A stretch of 64,000 nt of DNA from Aliishimia ponticola (GTDB lineage: Bacteria > Pseudomonadota > Alphaproteobacteria > Rhodobacterales > Rhodobacteraceae). The stretch spans positions 310,001 through 374,000 of the forward strand of contig NZ_SRKY01000004.1 of assembly GCF_004803475.1 (NCBI RefSeq), given 5' to 3'. How positions within the stretch are numbered: the first letter of the stretch is position 1; every line of letters begins with the position of its first letter. Positions 33,023 through 42,472 of this stretch are shown here, piece by piece. The position numbers and the translations under genes are program-made. The notes beneath the pieces are model-generated. The model was not told the DNA's origin, did no database searches, and was given only the letters and a program-made list of their open reading frames with translations.

Positions 33023-34351
33023 ATGCAAACTGAAATACTCGACGATCTGGTTCAAAAGATCAGTACTTTGAAACCGGTTCATTCGATCGGCCGCGTGACC
33101 GCCACCGATGGCGGCAGGGTTTTGGTAGAAGGGCTCGCCTCCTTGGCCAGGCTGGGCGATCAGGTCGCGATCGAACTCGTGGATCATGCGTGGATCGCGG
33201 GCGAAATCGTGCAAATCGAAGGATCGCACGTCACCGTCATGCCCGACGGCCAGCTTTCCGGCTTGTCACTCGGCGCACGCGTAATTCTGAAAGACCCCCT
33301 GACCATCGCGCCATGTGACGCGTGGTTGGGCCGGATCATCGACGCCAATGGCGAACCGATGGACGACCGCAATCTGCCATCCGGACCTGATCGTCGTCCC
33401 TTGAAAACGGCTCCGCCGCCGGCTGCACGCCGCAAGGGATTCGGTGAGCGATTGGCGACCGGATCGCAGGCTTTGAATACACTACTCCCGATCGTAGGTG
33501 GGCAGCGCGTTGGGTTGTTTGCTGGATCGGGGGTCGGGAAGACCACCCTGCTTGGCACAATCGTGCGCAACATTTCTTGCGACGTCGCAGTTGTGGCGCT
33601 GGTCGGCGAACGCGGGCGCGAGTTGAAGCATTTCACGCACGAGGTCTTGGGCGAAGAGGGCATGCGCAAATGCGTTGTCGTGGCCGCGACCTCTGATCGA
33701 TCCGCGTTGGAGCGTCGGCGATGTGCCTGGACCGCCATGAGTATCGCAGAGCATTTTCGCGATGCTGGCAAATCCGTGTTGTTTGTCGCCGATTCGATTA
33801 CGCGGTTCGCCGAGGCGCATCGCGAGATTGCCACCGCAGCGGGCGAAGTCCCGGTCTTGCGGGGGCATCCGCCGTCCACCGCTCAGTTAATTACCGAACT
33901 ATGCGAGCGGGCCGGACCCGGGTTGGAGGGCAGCGGCGACATTACCTCTGTTCTGTCGGTTCTGGTGCAAGGGTCGGATATGGATGAACCCATCGCGGAC
34001 ATTCTTCGCGGCGTTCTTGATGGCCACGTAATTCTTGATCGCGCCATCGCCGAACGGGGACGATATCCGGCGATCAATCTTCTTCGGTCCGTGTCGCGTT
34101 CTCTTCCGGATGCGGCAAGCCCGGAAGAAAATGTTCTTATCTCCAAAGTCAGGTCGCTGACCTCGCTTTACGAGCAGAATGCGATGATGATCCGATCCGG
34201 GCTTTATACCGAAGGAACCGATCCGGAGCTCGACGTCGCGATAAAAATTTGGCCGGAACTCGACTCGTTTTTGGGGGTGTGCGGCGCGATGACCCCGGCG
34301 CAAAGCTTTGACAGGCTTCGGCTGATTCTGAGGCGTGCGGGCGTTCGTTGA
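33023..34351 (+). CDS. fliI: Flagellum-specific ATPase FliI
   Basis: A 442-residue F1-beta-like ATPase that energises flagellar protein export. The Walker A GSGVGKTT is at 168-175, LVGERGRE and the Walker B region SVLFVADSITRFAEAHREIA follow, and the C-terminal helical domain is complete. It is the only rod/export gene on the plus strand and stands alone here. ATG 33023 has AGGAGG 6 bp upstream; the frame extends 174 bp further back without a signal. Confidence 0.94.
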   Translation: MQTEILDDLVQKISTLKPVHSIGRVTATDGGRVLVEGLASLARLGDQVAIELVDHAWIAGEIVQIEGSHVTVMPDGQLSGLSLGARVILKDPLTIAPCDAWLGRIIDANGEPMDDRNLPSGPDRRPLKTAPPPAARRKGFGERLATGSQALNTLLPIVGGQRVGLFAGSGVGKTTLLGTIVRNISCDVAVVALVGERGRELKHFTHEVLGEEGMRKCVVVAATSDRSALERRRCAWTAMSIAEHFRDAGKSVLFVADSITRFAEAHREIATAAGEVPVLRGHPPSTAQLITELCERAGPGLEGSGDITSVLSVLVQGSDMDEPIADILRGVLDGHVILDRAIAERGRYPAINLLRSVSRSLPDAASPEENVLISKVRSLTSLYEQNAMMIRSGLYTEGTDPELDVAIKIWPELDSFLGVCGAMTPAQSFDRLRLILRRAGVR

Positions 34352-34466
34352 GATTCGGCACCGGTCATCGCGTGCTTACATGCCAAAGGGAGGTTTTGCG
34401 CGACACCTAATAAGCGTGAACAATCAAAGCGTCGGAGATCACGGTTTGACGCCGTTGCAGAAAAAA

Positions 34467-34494
34467 ACCCGAGCCGTTTCTCAACGCCTCGGGT
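34467..34494 (-). terminator. Intrinsic terminator of the flagellin-flaF-flbT unit
   Basis: ACCCGAG (34467-34473) pairs with CTCGGGT (34488-34494), extended by CGTT/AACG inside after one C-C mismatch. On the minus strand the stem is followed by a run of seven T (complement of 34461-34467). It lies 30 bp after the flbT stop. The T run on one side only marks it as a minus-strand terminator. Confidence 0.8.
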
Positions 34495-34523
34495 CATTTC
34501 TGAGCGGGTGTTCGCGACAGCGC

Positions 34524-34928
34524 TTAATTTCGCGCGGCGGCGAACAACCGATCTTCTCGTGGCAGCAGCGCACGGAGCGCTTTGAGGCATTTGTAATGCT
34601 GCCCCGCAATAACCGATGTTGTCGCTTCTTCGAGATGATGCCGACTGTCAGGGTCGGTAAACACTTGGCTCAACTCTTCGATCTGACGCAGCAGAGGAAG
34701 TTTAAGTTCCTCTGGATCCGTATCGCCGGACAGGATCAATTGCACTGCATAGCAGACACGCCGCACCGGGGTTTTCGCCTCTTCCGGGTGAATTGCGTCA
34801 CGCAGACGAAGAATATTTGCGCCCGGCGTGATGATCGACAATCGACTACGACGATCACCATTTTCGATCACAGCGCCATTCACCAACACCCTTTCCTTCG
34901 GACTAAGTTTCAGAACAAGTCCGCTCAT
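34524..34928 (-). CDS. flbT: Flagellin translational regulator FlbT
   Basis: A 134-residue FlbT-family protein. In Caulobacter FlbT binds the 5' region of flagellin mRNA and lowers its stability when the hook is unfinished. Typical features are MSGLVLKLSPKERVLVNGAVIENGDRRSRLSI at the start and RVCYAVQLILSGDTDPEELKLPLL in the middle. It overlaps flaF by 4 bp (ATGA) and precedes a clear terminator. Confidence 0.92.
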   Translation of the reverse strand: MSGLVLKLSPKERVLVNGAVIENGDRRSRLSIITPGANILRLRDAIHPEEAKTPVRRVCYAVQLILSGDTDPEELKLPLLRQIEELSQVFTDPDSRHHLEEATTSVIAGQHYKCLKALRALLPREDRLFAAARN

Positions 34929-35308
34929 GTTACTTTTCCTTCGTGTTGAAGACCGCCAAGGATGGCTGCGTTGATCTCCAGCAATGCGACCGCGTTGTCT
35001 TCGTTCTTGAGAACCTTGCGCGTGTGCTGCACCGTGAATTCTGCAAGATAAAAGATACGCGCCTTCAAATCGTCAGGCAGACCGTTTTGAGGGGACGCGA
35101 CATCTGCGGCCAGCGTATTCCAAAGCAGACGGTTCTCATGCATCGCTTCGATGAGCTTGCGTCTGTCTTTGGATTGGATCGCGCTTTTCAGGCGATGCGT
35201 AATTCTTGCGATAACCTGAAACTCGACACTTCTCGGCGTACGAACCGTTTCAGCAGTCGAGGCGTAGGCGCGATGCGCCATTGTTGCTGTAGACACTTTT
35301 TGAACCAC
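34925..35308 (-). CDS. flaF: Flagellin synthesis regulator FlaF
   Basis: A 127-residue FlaF protein, a positive factor needed for flagellin translation and secretion in alphaproteobacteria and the partner/antagonist of FlbT. Recognisable stretches are AYASTAETVRTPRSVEFQVIARITHRL and NRLLWNTLAADVASPQNGLPDDLKARIFYLAEFTVQHTRKVL. It lies between flagellin (66 bp) and flbT (4 bp overlap). Confidence 0.92.
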   Translation of the reverse strand: MVQKVSTATMAHRAYASTAETVRTPRSVEFQVIARITHRLKSAIQSKDRRKLIEAMHENRLLWNTLAADVASPQNGLPDDLKARIFYLAEFTVQHTRKVLKNEDNAVALLEINAAILGGLQHEGKVT

Positions 35309-35374
35309 CTTGCCATTTTACTCATTACTCCAGACGTGCCGGAGGCGCGGAATGATGCGCCCCCGGCATCAATA

Positions 35375-36199
35375 TTACTGGAACAGCTGCAGGATGGTCT
35401 GCGGCGACGAGTTGGCGATAGAGAGCGCCTGAACACCGAGCTGCTGTTGCGTTTGCAGCGCCTGCAAGCGTGCAGAGGCCGCTTCCATGTCTGCGTCGAC
35501 CAGTGAGCCGATCCCGGACTTCATTGCGTCCATCACCTGATTCACGAACTCGGTCTGATCCTCGATCCGGCTGGCGGAGGCACCCAAAGCCGCGGCTGCA
35601 TCAACCGCTGTCTGGATATGGGCTTCGATGTTCGCGATCGAAGCTTCCGCAGCGGAAGAAGAGCTGACGTCGATGTCGCTCAGATCAAGGTTCGATGTGA
35701 AGTCGACGGCGGTCACGGTAATGTTCGCCGCAGTCACCGCACCAGAGCTATCCCGGTCGATCGAGGACAGAACCGTCAGATCCACACCATCGTCATTCAG
35801 CAGGTTGAAGCCGTTGAACTGCGACGCCGCGATGATGGAGGTCACCTGGTTGGACAGTTCTGTGACGTCGTTGCCCAGTTTGGTGTAATCGACGTTTTCA
35901 CCGGTCGCCGCGACGACTTTCTCTTTGATGTCGTTCAGCAGATCAGTGATCTGTTCCGCACCGGCGAGAGCAACCGCCAGGGTGGAGTCACCCAGAGCAA
36001 GCGAGTCAGCTACCGATTTGAAACCGGATACGTCGGATTCCATCACCTTGGAGATCGCCCAAATGGATGCGTTATCCTTGGCGCCGGAGATGTCTTTACC
36101 GGTCGAAATCGCGTTTTGCGTATGCGCAAGATCGCTGTTGATGCCCCGCAGAGTTTGCAGGGCTGTCATTGCGCTTCGGTTTGTCAGGATACTCGACAT
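35375..36199 (-). CDS. fliC: Flagellin
   Basis: A 274-residue flagellin with conserved N-terminal (SSILTNRSAMTALQTLRGINSDLAHTQNAISTGKDISGAKDNASIWAIS) and C-terminal helices (LGASASRIEDQTEFVNQVMDAMKSGIGSLVDADMEAASARLQALQTQQQLGVQALSIAN). The variable D2/D3 part is nearly absent, giving the small flagellin usual in Roseobacter-type bacteria. AAGGA lies just before ATG 36199. The 208 bp upstream gap contains an inverted repeat GGTC-TTTCT-GACC near 36265; I found no convincing sigma28 or CtrA element there. Confidence 0.95.
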   Translation of the reverse strand: MSSILTNRSAMTALQTLRGINSDLAHTQNAISTGKDISGAKDNASIWAISKVMESDVSGFKSVADSLALGDSTLAVALAGAEQITDLLNDIKEKVVAATGENVDYTKLGNDVTELSNQVTSIIAASQFNGFNLLNDDGVDLTVLSSIDRDSSGAVTAANITVTAVDFTSNLDLSDIDVSSSSAAEASIANIEAHIQTAVDAAAALGASASRIEDQTEFVNQVMDAMKSGIGSLVDADMEAASARLQALQTQQQLGVQALSIANSSPQTILQLFQ

Positions 36200-36407
36200 T
36201 AGATTTTCCTTCAGTCTATGGCACTTTAGCCAGTTTTATCCCGCCCACTTAGAGACGGACCAAAGGTCTTTCTGACCATTGCAGTGATCGGTGTCCCGAC
36301 CTTGCGCCACCCGGTGTTTCCGAATGCAGGCGCAACATGCACGGAAAGTTGCTAATGTAGTCCTAAGCCCTTCTCCCGACGTTCATACGATTTGAGTTAA
36401 ATCCGCG

Positions 36408-36764
36408 TCACGCCCGCTTCTCGACAGAAGGCGCCGTCTCGGCCTCAATCCGATTCTTGTGTCCGCGTTGGTCATAGGTATCGAAGGTCTTTCGAGCCTG
36501 CCGAATTTCGCCCAGCTTCTTCGCGACGGACCGGATGCCTTTGAGTGCCTGTTCCAGCAACGCTTGATTCCGCACGACCTTGTCGTTGACGGGCGACAGC
36601 TGGCCAATCTGATCGACATCCGCCTCGCCCAAACGATGGATCAGGTCTTCTTTTTCAGTCACGATATTCTGCAGCTCTTCAAGCTTGCCGCTCAGAAGTG
36701 CTTCGCGTTCGACATCGAGAAGTGCATCAAGTTGCCGGATCAGCGCGTCGTGGTCATTGTGCAT
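36408..36764 (-). CDS. flgN: FlgN-like export chaperone
   Basis: A 118-residue, almost entirely helical protein (LIRQLDALLDVEREALLSGKLEELQNIVTEKEDLIHRL) with the FlgN-type hairpin, presumed chaperone for hook-filament junction proteins FlgK/FlgL. It overlaps the flgJ-like gene by 11 bp. The assignment rests on fold, size and neighbourhood, since FlgN is poorly conserved. Confidence 0.7.
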   Translation of the reverse strand: MHNDHDALIRQLDALLDVEREALLSGKLEELQNIVTEKEDLIHRLGEADVDQIGQLSPVNDKVVRNQALLEQALKGIRSVAKKLGEIRQARKTFDTYDQRGHKNRIEAETAPSVEKRA

Positions 36765-37035
36765 TTTGTCGCTCCTTCAATGCATCGAAAATCGTTTCGG
36801 CAAGACCGATCCCGCCAGCCTCAACCATCGCCTCGGCCTGCGCCTGTACAAGGAACGAAGAAAACTGGTCTTCGCCCGCCCCGCCACCAAACGCGCTTGG
36901 GGTCTGACCAAGGCCTGCGGATTTCAGCATTTCCGCCAGAAAGGTTGCCTCCAACTTCTCTGCGGCGCGCTTCAATGCAACGTCGCCCGTCGATTTGGGG
37001 GCTGTCAGCCCAGTCAGATTCGAAGGTATGTCCAT
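36754..37035 (-). CDS. flgJ: Rod-binding protein (FlgJ N-terminal domain type)
   Basis: A 93-residue protein containing only the rod-binding domain of FlgJ (LKRAAEKLEATFLAEMLKSAGLGQ ... FSSFLVQAQAEAMVEAGGIGLAETIFDAL), with no muramidase domain, as is usual in alphaproteobacteria (CheL type). It scaffolds rod assembly. It starts 111 bp from the divergent fliK, and overlaps the downstream flgN-like gene. Confidence 0.82.
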   Translation of the reverse strand: MDIPSNLTGLTAPKSTGDVALKRAAEKLEATFLAEMLKSAGLGQTPSAFGGGAGEDQFSSFLVQAQAEAMVEAGGIGLAETIFDALKERQNAQ

Positions 37036-37146
37036 GTTCGCGGTCCAGAAAATTGTCGGTACTTTGCTGAAATAATCACGGACAGGTAAAAATATCGGTA
37101 ACCTGTTGTGGGCTAAAAGCGTGCCGTGGAAGAATTCCCGGAGCGA

Positions 37147-38652
37147 ATGACCGTGACAGTACCTTTTCTTGCGACAGTTCTTACCGACACTGCAAAGCCC
37201 GGCGCGGCCTCATCAGAGGTGACCGGAAAACCGAATGTTCAATCCGACATTGCCGGTGAGGACATGACGGACTTTGCCAGCCTCTTGCAGGATCAGGTCG
37301 AAATGTCCGACGGCGAGATGCCGCAAACCGCGGAGGAAACCCTGCAAGAAGACGCTGCTGTTGATGGTGATACGGCAGATGACACCACGCTGCATGGCGA
37401 CGCCGGACTTGAGGCAGCGATGACTGAGCCGTCTCGGCGGAAGGTCACGATCCCGGATCTGCCAAAGCCGAAAGCGGATCAAATGTCCGCCACGATGGAA
37501 ACCGGCAGCGTGACAGCCAGTGACGACGCCCAACCCGGGGCGGTCGATGCGGATTTTTCCCAGCTCTCGGAAACTCCGGACGCAGTTCCATCAGGGATCA
37601 CGACCGGACACGCACAGCCCACCGGTGACGCGCGTTTGAATTCCGCCACCGTAGATGAAGTGAAGGCCGCAAGCATCCCCGAGACCGTTAAACCGCAGAG
37701 TCCCGGGAATACCGTCAACTCGGCGACCAAAACGGGCACAATCGCCGCCCCAAATACCTTAGAAATCCCGGATAATGATGCGCCGGCCTTGGCGCGCTCC
37801 GTAGATGCCGAAGTTGCGGAGCCGGGTAAGACCTTGCGCACAGAAACGGCGCCGCCGGTGACTGTAAAAGCGGCAGGCGAAGGGCAGGTCGTTCTTCCCG
37901 CAGAACATCGCATGACGGCGAAACAAGTACAGGCCATGCAGATACCGCGCGCTGAAGCCGCCGCACAGGCGCTTCCAGACGCGCAAACCACACCCTCTGC
38001 GGACTCTCCGAAAGCCGCGACCAATATCGCCAACGCCCCGCAAATGACCCCCGCAGCCTATGCCCAGCCCAGCCCGATGGTTCTGCAAAACCGCGAGATG
38101 CGCGTGCAGGCCCAAGCGGCGGAAAAACTGCTCGACCTTGATGGCGATCTGGAAACGCTGCGTTTCGATTCGCCAACATCGTCGGCATCGCAAACCAGCG
38201 TATCGTCCGCGTCCAGCGCGTTGCAGCGGGCGGAACTTCCACGCGCCGTCGCCTTGCAGATACAAAATGCTGCACGAAACATGACGGACAAAACAATCGA
38301 AATCGCCCTGAACCCGCAGGAGCTGGGCAAGGTACGCCTGTCGATTGCCACAGGCGAAACCGGCGTTACGCTGACTGTGCTTGCCGAGCGACCGGAAACG
38401 ATCGAATTGATGCGGCGCAACGCTGACACGCTGGCGCAAGAGCTTGCCGATCTCGGGTTTGAACACATCGACCTAGCCTTCGGGCAAGGCGATTCCGCCG
38501 AGTCACACATGGACAACAACCCCGATGGGCAAGACTCCGGGGCTGCGCTCGATTGGTCCGATGATGACATGCTCAATCCCGCCCCTGCCGAGGCCGCGCC
38601 CGCCGCGCGTCCCATCATTTCCGCCGACGGGCGGGTAGATATCCGGGTCTGA
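37147..38652 (+). CDS. fliK: Flagellar hook-length control protein
   Basis: About 501 residues. Residues 1-~370 are low in complexity (A, T, P, D, E, rich; disordered molecular-ruler part). The conserved C-terminal FliK domain is at ~375-470: NAARNMTDKTIEIALNPQELGKVRLSIATGETGVTLTVLAERPETIELMRRNADTLAQELADLGF. ATG 37147 was chosen for GGAG just upstream; GTG 37126 is an alternative. It is followed 55 bp later by flgD. Confidence 0.85.
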   Translation: MTVTVPFLATVLTDTAKPGAASSEVTGKPNVQSDIAGEDMTDFASLLQDQVEMSDGEMPQTAEETLQEDAAVDGDTADDTTLHGDAGLEAAMTEPSRRKVTIPDLPKPKADQMSATMETGSVTASDDAQPGAVDADFSQLSETPDAVPSGITTGHAQPTGDARLNSATVDEVKAASIPETVKPQSPGNTVNSATKTGTIAAPNTLEIPDNDAPALARSVDAEVAEPGKTLRTETAPPVTVKAAGEGQVVLPAEHRMTAKQVQAMQIPRAEAAAQALPDAQTTPSADSPKAATNIANAPQMTPAAYAQPSPMVLQNREMRVQAQAAEKLLDLDGDLETLRFDSPTSSASQTSVSSASSALQRAELPRAVALQIQNAARNMTDKTIEIALNPQELGKVRLSIATGETGVTLTVLAERPETIELMRRNADTLAQELADLGFEHIDLAFGQGDSAESHMDNNPDGQDSGAALDWSDDDMLNPAPAEAAPAARPIISADGRVDIRV

Positions 38653-38707
38653 CCCGCAGCACATATGCGGCGGTACGCCACCCGTCCGCCCAAGAAGGAG
38701 TTCCCCT

Positions 38708-39391
38708 ATGGACGCAGTTACGCAAACATCCAACACGAGTTCGGCCCTCACCACCAGCGCATCGACCAGCGTCACGGCCAATACCGAAGCCTCTTCGGTC
38801 ATATCCTCGGATTTCGAGACATTCCTGCAAATGCTGACAGCGCAGGCCCGTTATCAGGATCCGCTGGAACCCCTCGATTCGTCCGAGTATTCTGGGCAGC
38901 TTGCGCAGTTCTCGACAGTCGAACAGCAAGTTCTGACGAATGATCTGTTGTCGGCACTTGTGAGCCAAATGGGCGGCTCCGAGATGGCGCAAGTCGCTGG
39001 ATGGATCGGGATGGAGGCCCGCACATCAACACCGGCTTATTTCGACGGCACGCCAATTGATGTCGTGTCGAAACCCGTGACCGGCGCGGATGAGGTGAAC
39101 CTGCTGGTCCTGGATGCGACCGGGGATGTGGTGCAGCGCGTGCCGATGTCCCTTGCTGCGGACACCTATACCTGGGACGGCCTTGATGATGATGGCGAAC
39201 AAATGAACGCCGGGCTTTATTCCTTCAAGATCGAAAGCCTGTCGAACGAACAGGTTCTGGCGACCAGCATTGCCGATACCTACACGCGCGTGACAGAGGC
39301 CCGCACTGAAAACGGGATCACCAAGTTGATCCTGAATGGGGGCACCTCGGTTGAGGCCTCTGCAATCACGGCACTGCGCGAGGCGGCCTGA
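38708..39391 (+). CDS. flgD: Flagellar hook assembly (cap) protein FlgD
   Basis: A 227-residue hook scaffold protein. The N-terminal SDFETFLQMLTAQARYQDPLEPLDSSEYSGQLAQFSTVEQQVLTNDLL is the FlgD signature, followed by a FlgD Ig-like/tudor portion (VVQRVPMSLAADTYTWDGLDDDGEQMNAGLYSF). AAGGAG lies before ATG 38708. It ends 7 bp from the convergent amine oxidase gene. No hook gene flgE is in the window. Confidence 0.93.
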   Translation: MDAVTQTSNTSSALTTSASTSVTANTEASSVISSDFETFLQMLTAQARYQDPLEPLDSSEYSGQLAQFSTVEQQVLTNDLLSALVSQMGGSEMAQVAGWIGMEARTSTPAYFDGTPIDVVSKPVTGADEVNLLVLDATGDVVQRVPMSLAADTYTWDGLDDDGEQMNAGLYSFKIESLSNEQVLATSIADTYTRVTEARTENGITKLILNGGTSVEASAITALREAA

Positions 39392-39398
39392 CCCCGGC

Positions 39399-40724
39399 CT
39401 ACACCCAGCGGTCTGCGGCCATCAAACCAAGATAGGCCGGGACCATCATCGCGCGTCGGAAGCGGCCAAGTGGGAACTTGGATGGCGCGCTTTGCAACAC
39501 CTCGGGGCGTTGATCGTTGCCAAGCATGGCGCGGGCAGCAAGCGCCCCGCTATAGCTGCCCATCGCCACGCCGTTCCCGTGAAACGCCAGCGCCGTCCAC
39601 AGGCCACCACGCCCCGCGACCGGCCCGACAATCGGAAGCAGACCGGCGGACAGGCAGACCATGCCGGACCAGTAATGGGTCAATTCCACGCCCGCCCATT
39701 CGGGAAACATCCGCGCGAAATCGCGTGTAATCCGAAGCCGCGCCCGGTTTTCGGCGGAATGGGAAGCGCCCAGCCCGCCGCGCATTCCAAACAGCATTCG
39801 ATTATCCGGCATCAGGCGAAAATAGTGCAGCAGCGCACGGCTGTCATAGCACATTTGCCGCGAGGTCCATCCTTGGCGCGCCAATTCGTCCTGCGTCAGG
39901 GGCCGGGTTACGACCACACTGGACTGCGCCGGCATGTAGCGACCGGCGAGGGAGGGCGGAATGTCTTCGCTGCTATAGCCGTTGGTCGCCACCAAAGCCT
40001 GCTCGGCCATCACCGTTCCGGCACCTGTCTGCAACCGCCATCCCGTGCCGACCTTCTCCATTCCCGTGACCGGCGCATCTGAAAAGACGCGCGCGCCCTT
40101 GGCCAAGACGGCGCGAAGCAGACCCGCCAAGTATTTTCGCGGGTTCAGACCGAAACCAATCGGTATCGTGATGCCGCCGTGAAAACCCGCGTTCAGTCCG
40201 CGCCCGGCCAGATCGCCACGCGAATGCACATCCGCTGTCACACCGTAGTTTTCTTCGACGCTTGCGGCGTCTTCCTCGATCCCTCGCATTCGGGAAGGTT
40301 TATGTGCCAGCAGGGTCTCGCCCTGGGAATGAGTATCGGCGTCGATCTGGTGATCGGAGAGCAAACCCGCCACATGCGCCACTGCGGCCTGTTCCGCGCC
40401 GCGCCATTCCAGACGGGCCTGCTTGCCAAACCGCCGATCCAGGTCGGCGTCAGACAGCTTTGAGCCACCAAGACAGCAGAACCCGCCATTGCGACCAGAC
40501 GCGCCCCAACCGGGGGCTTTCGCGTCCAGCACAACAACATCCACCCCCGCCGCAGCCAGTTCCAGCGCCGCGTTCAGACCGGTGAATCCTGCGCCGATAA
40601 TGGCCACATCGCAGCGCAGATCGCCTGCGGGCACAGGGGTGCCGGGCAAAGCACATGTCGTCGTCCACCAGCAATCATCCCGTGGCTGATCGCCATAGAC
40701 ATAGCCGGGAAAGATACGCCTCAT
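39399..40724 (-). CDS. FAD-dependent amine oxidoreductase (PuuB/DadA-like)
   Basis: A 441-residue DAO-family flavoenzyme. The FAD-binding motif CDVAIIGAGFTGLNAALELAAAGVDVVVLDAK starts near residue 37 and RNGGFCCLGGSK contains the usual flavin-contact region. The architecture matches gamma-glutamylputrescine oxidase (PuuB) and related amine oxidases. It is translationally coupled to the polyamine permease gene potI (ATGA overlap at 40721-40724), so a polyamine-derived amine is the probable substrate. No gamma-glutamylputrescine synthetase is visible here. Confidence 0.82.
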   Translation of the reverse strand: MRRIFPGYVYGDQPRDDCWWTTTCALPGTPVPAGDLRCDVAIIGAGFTGLNAALELAAAGVDVVVLDAKAPGWGASGRNGGFCCLGGSKLSDADLDRRFGKQARLEWRGAEQAAVAHVAGLLSDHQIDADTHSQGETLLAHKPSRMRGIEEDAASVEENYGVTADVHSRGDLAGRGLNAGFHGGITIPIGFGLNPRKYLAGLLRAVLAKGARVFSDAPVTGMEKVGTGWRLQTGAGTVMAEQALVATNGYSSEDIPPSLAGRYMPAQSSVVVTRPLTQDELARQGWTSRQMCYDSRALLHYFRLMPDNRMLFGMRGGLGASHSAENRARLRITRDFARMFPEWAGVELTHYWSGMVCLSAGLLPIVGPVAGRGGLWTALAFHGNGVAMGSYSGALAARAMLGNDQRPEVLQSAPSKFPLGRFRRAMMVPAYLGLMAADRWV

Positions 40725-41539
40725 GTGGTGCGCGCTGCGGCCTGAGTTTCTTGCTGGCGGCGCAGGCTTGCGTGTTTCGAGGCAAGCGAGGCCGAGATCA
40801 CGCCGACCGTCACAAGGCCAATCAGGATGCTGGACAGCGCGTTGATTTCGGGGCTGACCCCAAGCCGGACGGAAGACCAGATTTTCATCGGCAGCGTCGT
40901 GGCGGAAGGACCGGATGCGAAAGAGGCGATCACGAGATCGTCCAGCGACAGGGTGAAAGCCAGCAGCCAGCCGGAAATCACCGCCGGCGCGATGATCGGC
41001 AGGGTCACAAGGCGGAAGGCATCGAAGGGGGACGCGCCAAGGTCAAGCGCCGCCTCTTCCAGCGAGCGGTCGAAGCTCATCAACCGGGACGAAACGACAA
41101 CCGACACATAGCACATCGAAAAGGTCGTATGCGCCAGCACGATCGTCAGCACGCCGCGGTCCAACCCGATCCCGATGAACAGCAGCAGCAACGACAGGCC
41201 GGTGATCACCTCTGGCATCACAAGCGGCGCATAGATCATGCCCGAAAACAGCGTGCGGCCAAAGAACCGCCCGCCTCGCACCAGCACATAGGCCGCCATC
41301 GTTCCCAGCACAGTCGCGATGGTCGATGAGATGACCGCCACGCGCAACGTGACCCAAGCGGCATCCAGGAACTGTTCGTTGCGCAGAAGCTCACCGTACC
41401 ATTTGGTAGAGAACCCCGCCCAGACCGTGACGAGCTTGGACGCATTGAAGCTGTAGATCACGAGGATCAGCATCGGGATATAGAGAAAGGCGAATCCCAG
41501 CGTAAGGGAGACCACGTTGAACCGGCTGAGGCGCGTCAT
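40721..41539 (-). CDS. potI: Polyamine ABC transporter permease (PotI/PotC-like)
   Basis: A 272-residue inner-membrane permease with six predicted TM segments and the EAA loop LEEAALDLGASPFDAFRLVTLPIIAPAVISG at ~175-205. It pairs with the upstream PotH-like permease (ATGA overlap) to form the channel of a spermidine/putrescine-type importer. Confidence 0.87.
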   Translation of the reverse strand: MTRLSRFNVVSLTLGFAFLYIPMLILVIYSFNASKLVTVWAGFSTKWYGELLRNEQFLDAAWVTLRVAVISSTIATVLGTMAAYVLVRGGRFFGRTLFSGMIYAPLVMPEVITGLSLLLLFIGIGLDRGVLTIVLAHTTFSMCYVSVVVSSRLMSFDRSLEEAALDLGASPFDAFRLVTLPIIAPAVISGWLLAFTLSLDDLVIASFASGPSATTLPMKIWSSVRLGVSPEINALSSILIGLVTVGVISASLASKHASLRRQQETQAAARTT

Positions 41540-42411
41540 CGATCCGCCTCCGCCTGTTTTTGCTGGTTCAGCTGGAACAACACGATGGGGATGATCAAGA
41601 TCAGCAGCAGGATGACTGCCACGGCGCTTGCCACGGGCCAGTCGCGGTTGTTGAAGAACTCTTCGAACAGCACCTTACCGATCATCAGCGTGCCCGATCC
41701 GCCCAGCAGCGACGGGATCACGAATTCGCCCAGCGCCGGGATGAAGACAAGCAGGCACCCGGCAATAACGCCGCCGCGTGACAGGGGAAACGTCACCAGC
41801 CAGAACGCCGAAAGGCGCGAGCAGCCAAGATCCTCTGCCGCTTCGATCAGCGAGCCGTCCATCCGGTCCAGCGCGGCATAAATCGGCAGGATCATAAACG
41901 GCAGATAGGTATAGACGATACCGATATAGACCGCCGCCGCCGTGTTCAGGATTGTCAGCGGCGCGGATATCAGCCCGGTCCACAGCAGGAACTGGTTCAG
42001 AAAACCTTCGGTCGAGAGGATGCCGATCCATGCGTAGACGCGGATCAGGAACGAGGTCCAGAATGGCAGGATCACCAGCATCATCAGCGTCGGGCGCCAT
42101 TCCTCGGGCGCGCGGGCCATGCCATAGGCCATCGGGTAGCCCACCAGCAGCGTCAGCACCGTCGCGATGGCCGCGATTTTCAGTGAGGACAGATAGGCCT
42201 TCCAGTATAGGTCATCCTCGGTCAGGAAGACGTAATTTTCGAAGTCGAAGGCCCGGATCATCTCGGCCAGACCGTCTTTCAGCGTCGGGGTGTAAGGCGG
42301 AATGGCGATGGCGATATCCGACAGCGACATCTTGAAGACAATCGCGAAAGGCACGAGGAACAGCGCCAGCAGCCACGCATAGGGCACCGCAATGAGGGCC
42401 GCGCGCCGCAT
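41536..42411 (-). CDS. potH: Polyamine ABC transporter permease (PotH/PotB-like)
   Basis: A 291-residue inner-membrane permease with about six TMs, an EAA-type loop (LIEAAEDLGCSRLSAFWLVTFPLSRGGVIAG) and PALGEFVIPSLLGG near the C terminus, both typical of PotB/PotH. It is 61 bp downstream of potG and overlaps potI by 4 bp. Confidence 0.88.
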   Translation of the reverse strand: MRRAALIAVPYAWLLALFLVPFAIVFKMSLSDIAIAIPPYTPTLKDGLAEMIRAFDFENYVFLTEDDLYWKAYLSSLKIAAIATVLTLLVGYPMAYGMARAPEEWRPTLMMLVILPFWTSFLIRVYAWIGILSTEGFLNQFLLWTGLISAPLTILNTAAAVYIGIVYTYLPFMILPIYAALDRMDGSLIEAAEDLGCSRLSAFWLVTFPLSRGGVIAGCLLVFIPALGEFVIPSLLGGSGTLMIGKVLFEEFFNNRDWPVASAVAVILLLILIIPIVLFQLNQQKQAEADR

Positions 42412-42472
42412 TATCGCGCGCTCCCGGCCAGCGGCGCTGTCTTACGTGCGGAGGAGTGATCGGCAGGCAGCT

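Noticed and set aside
37083-37105. CAGGT/ACCTG inverted repeat between flgJ and fliK as an operator
   Set aside because: Arms are only five bases with a 13-base spacer; too weak to separate from chance.
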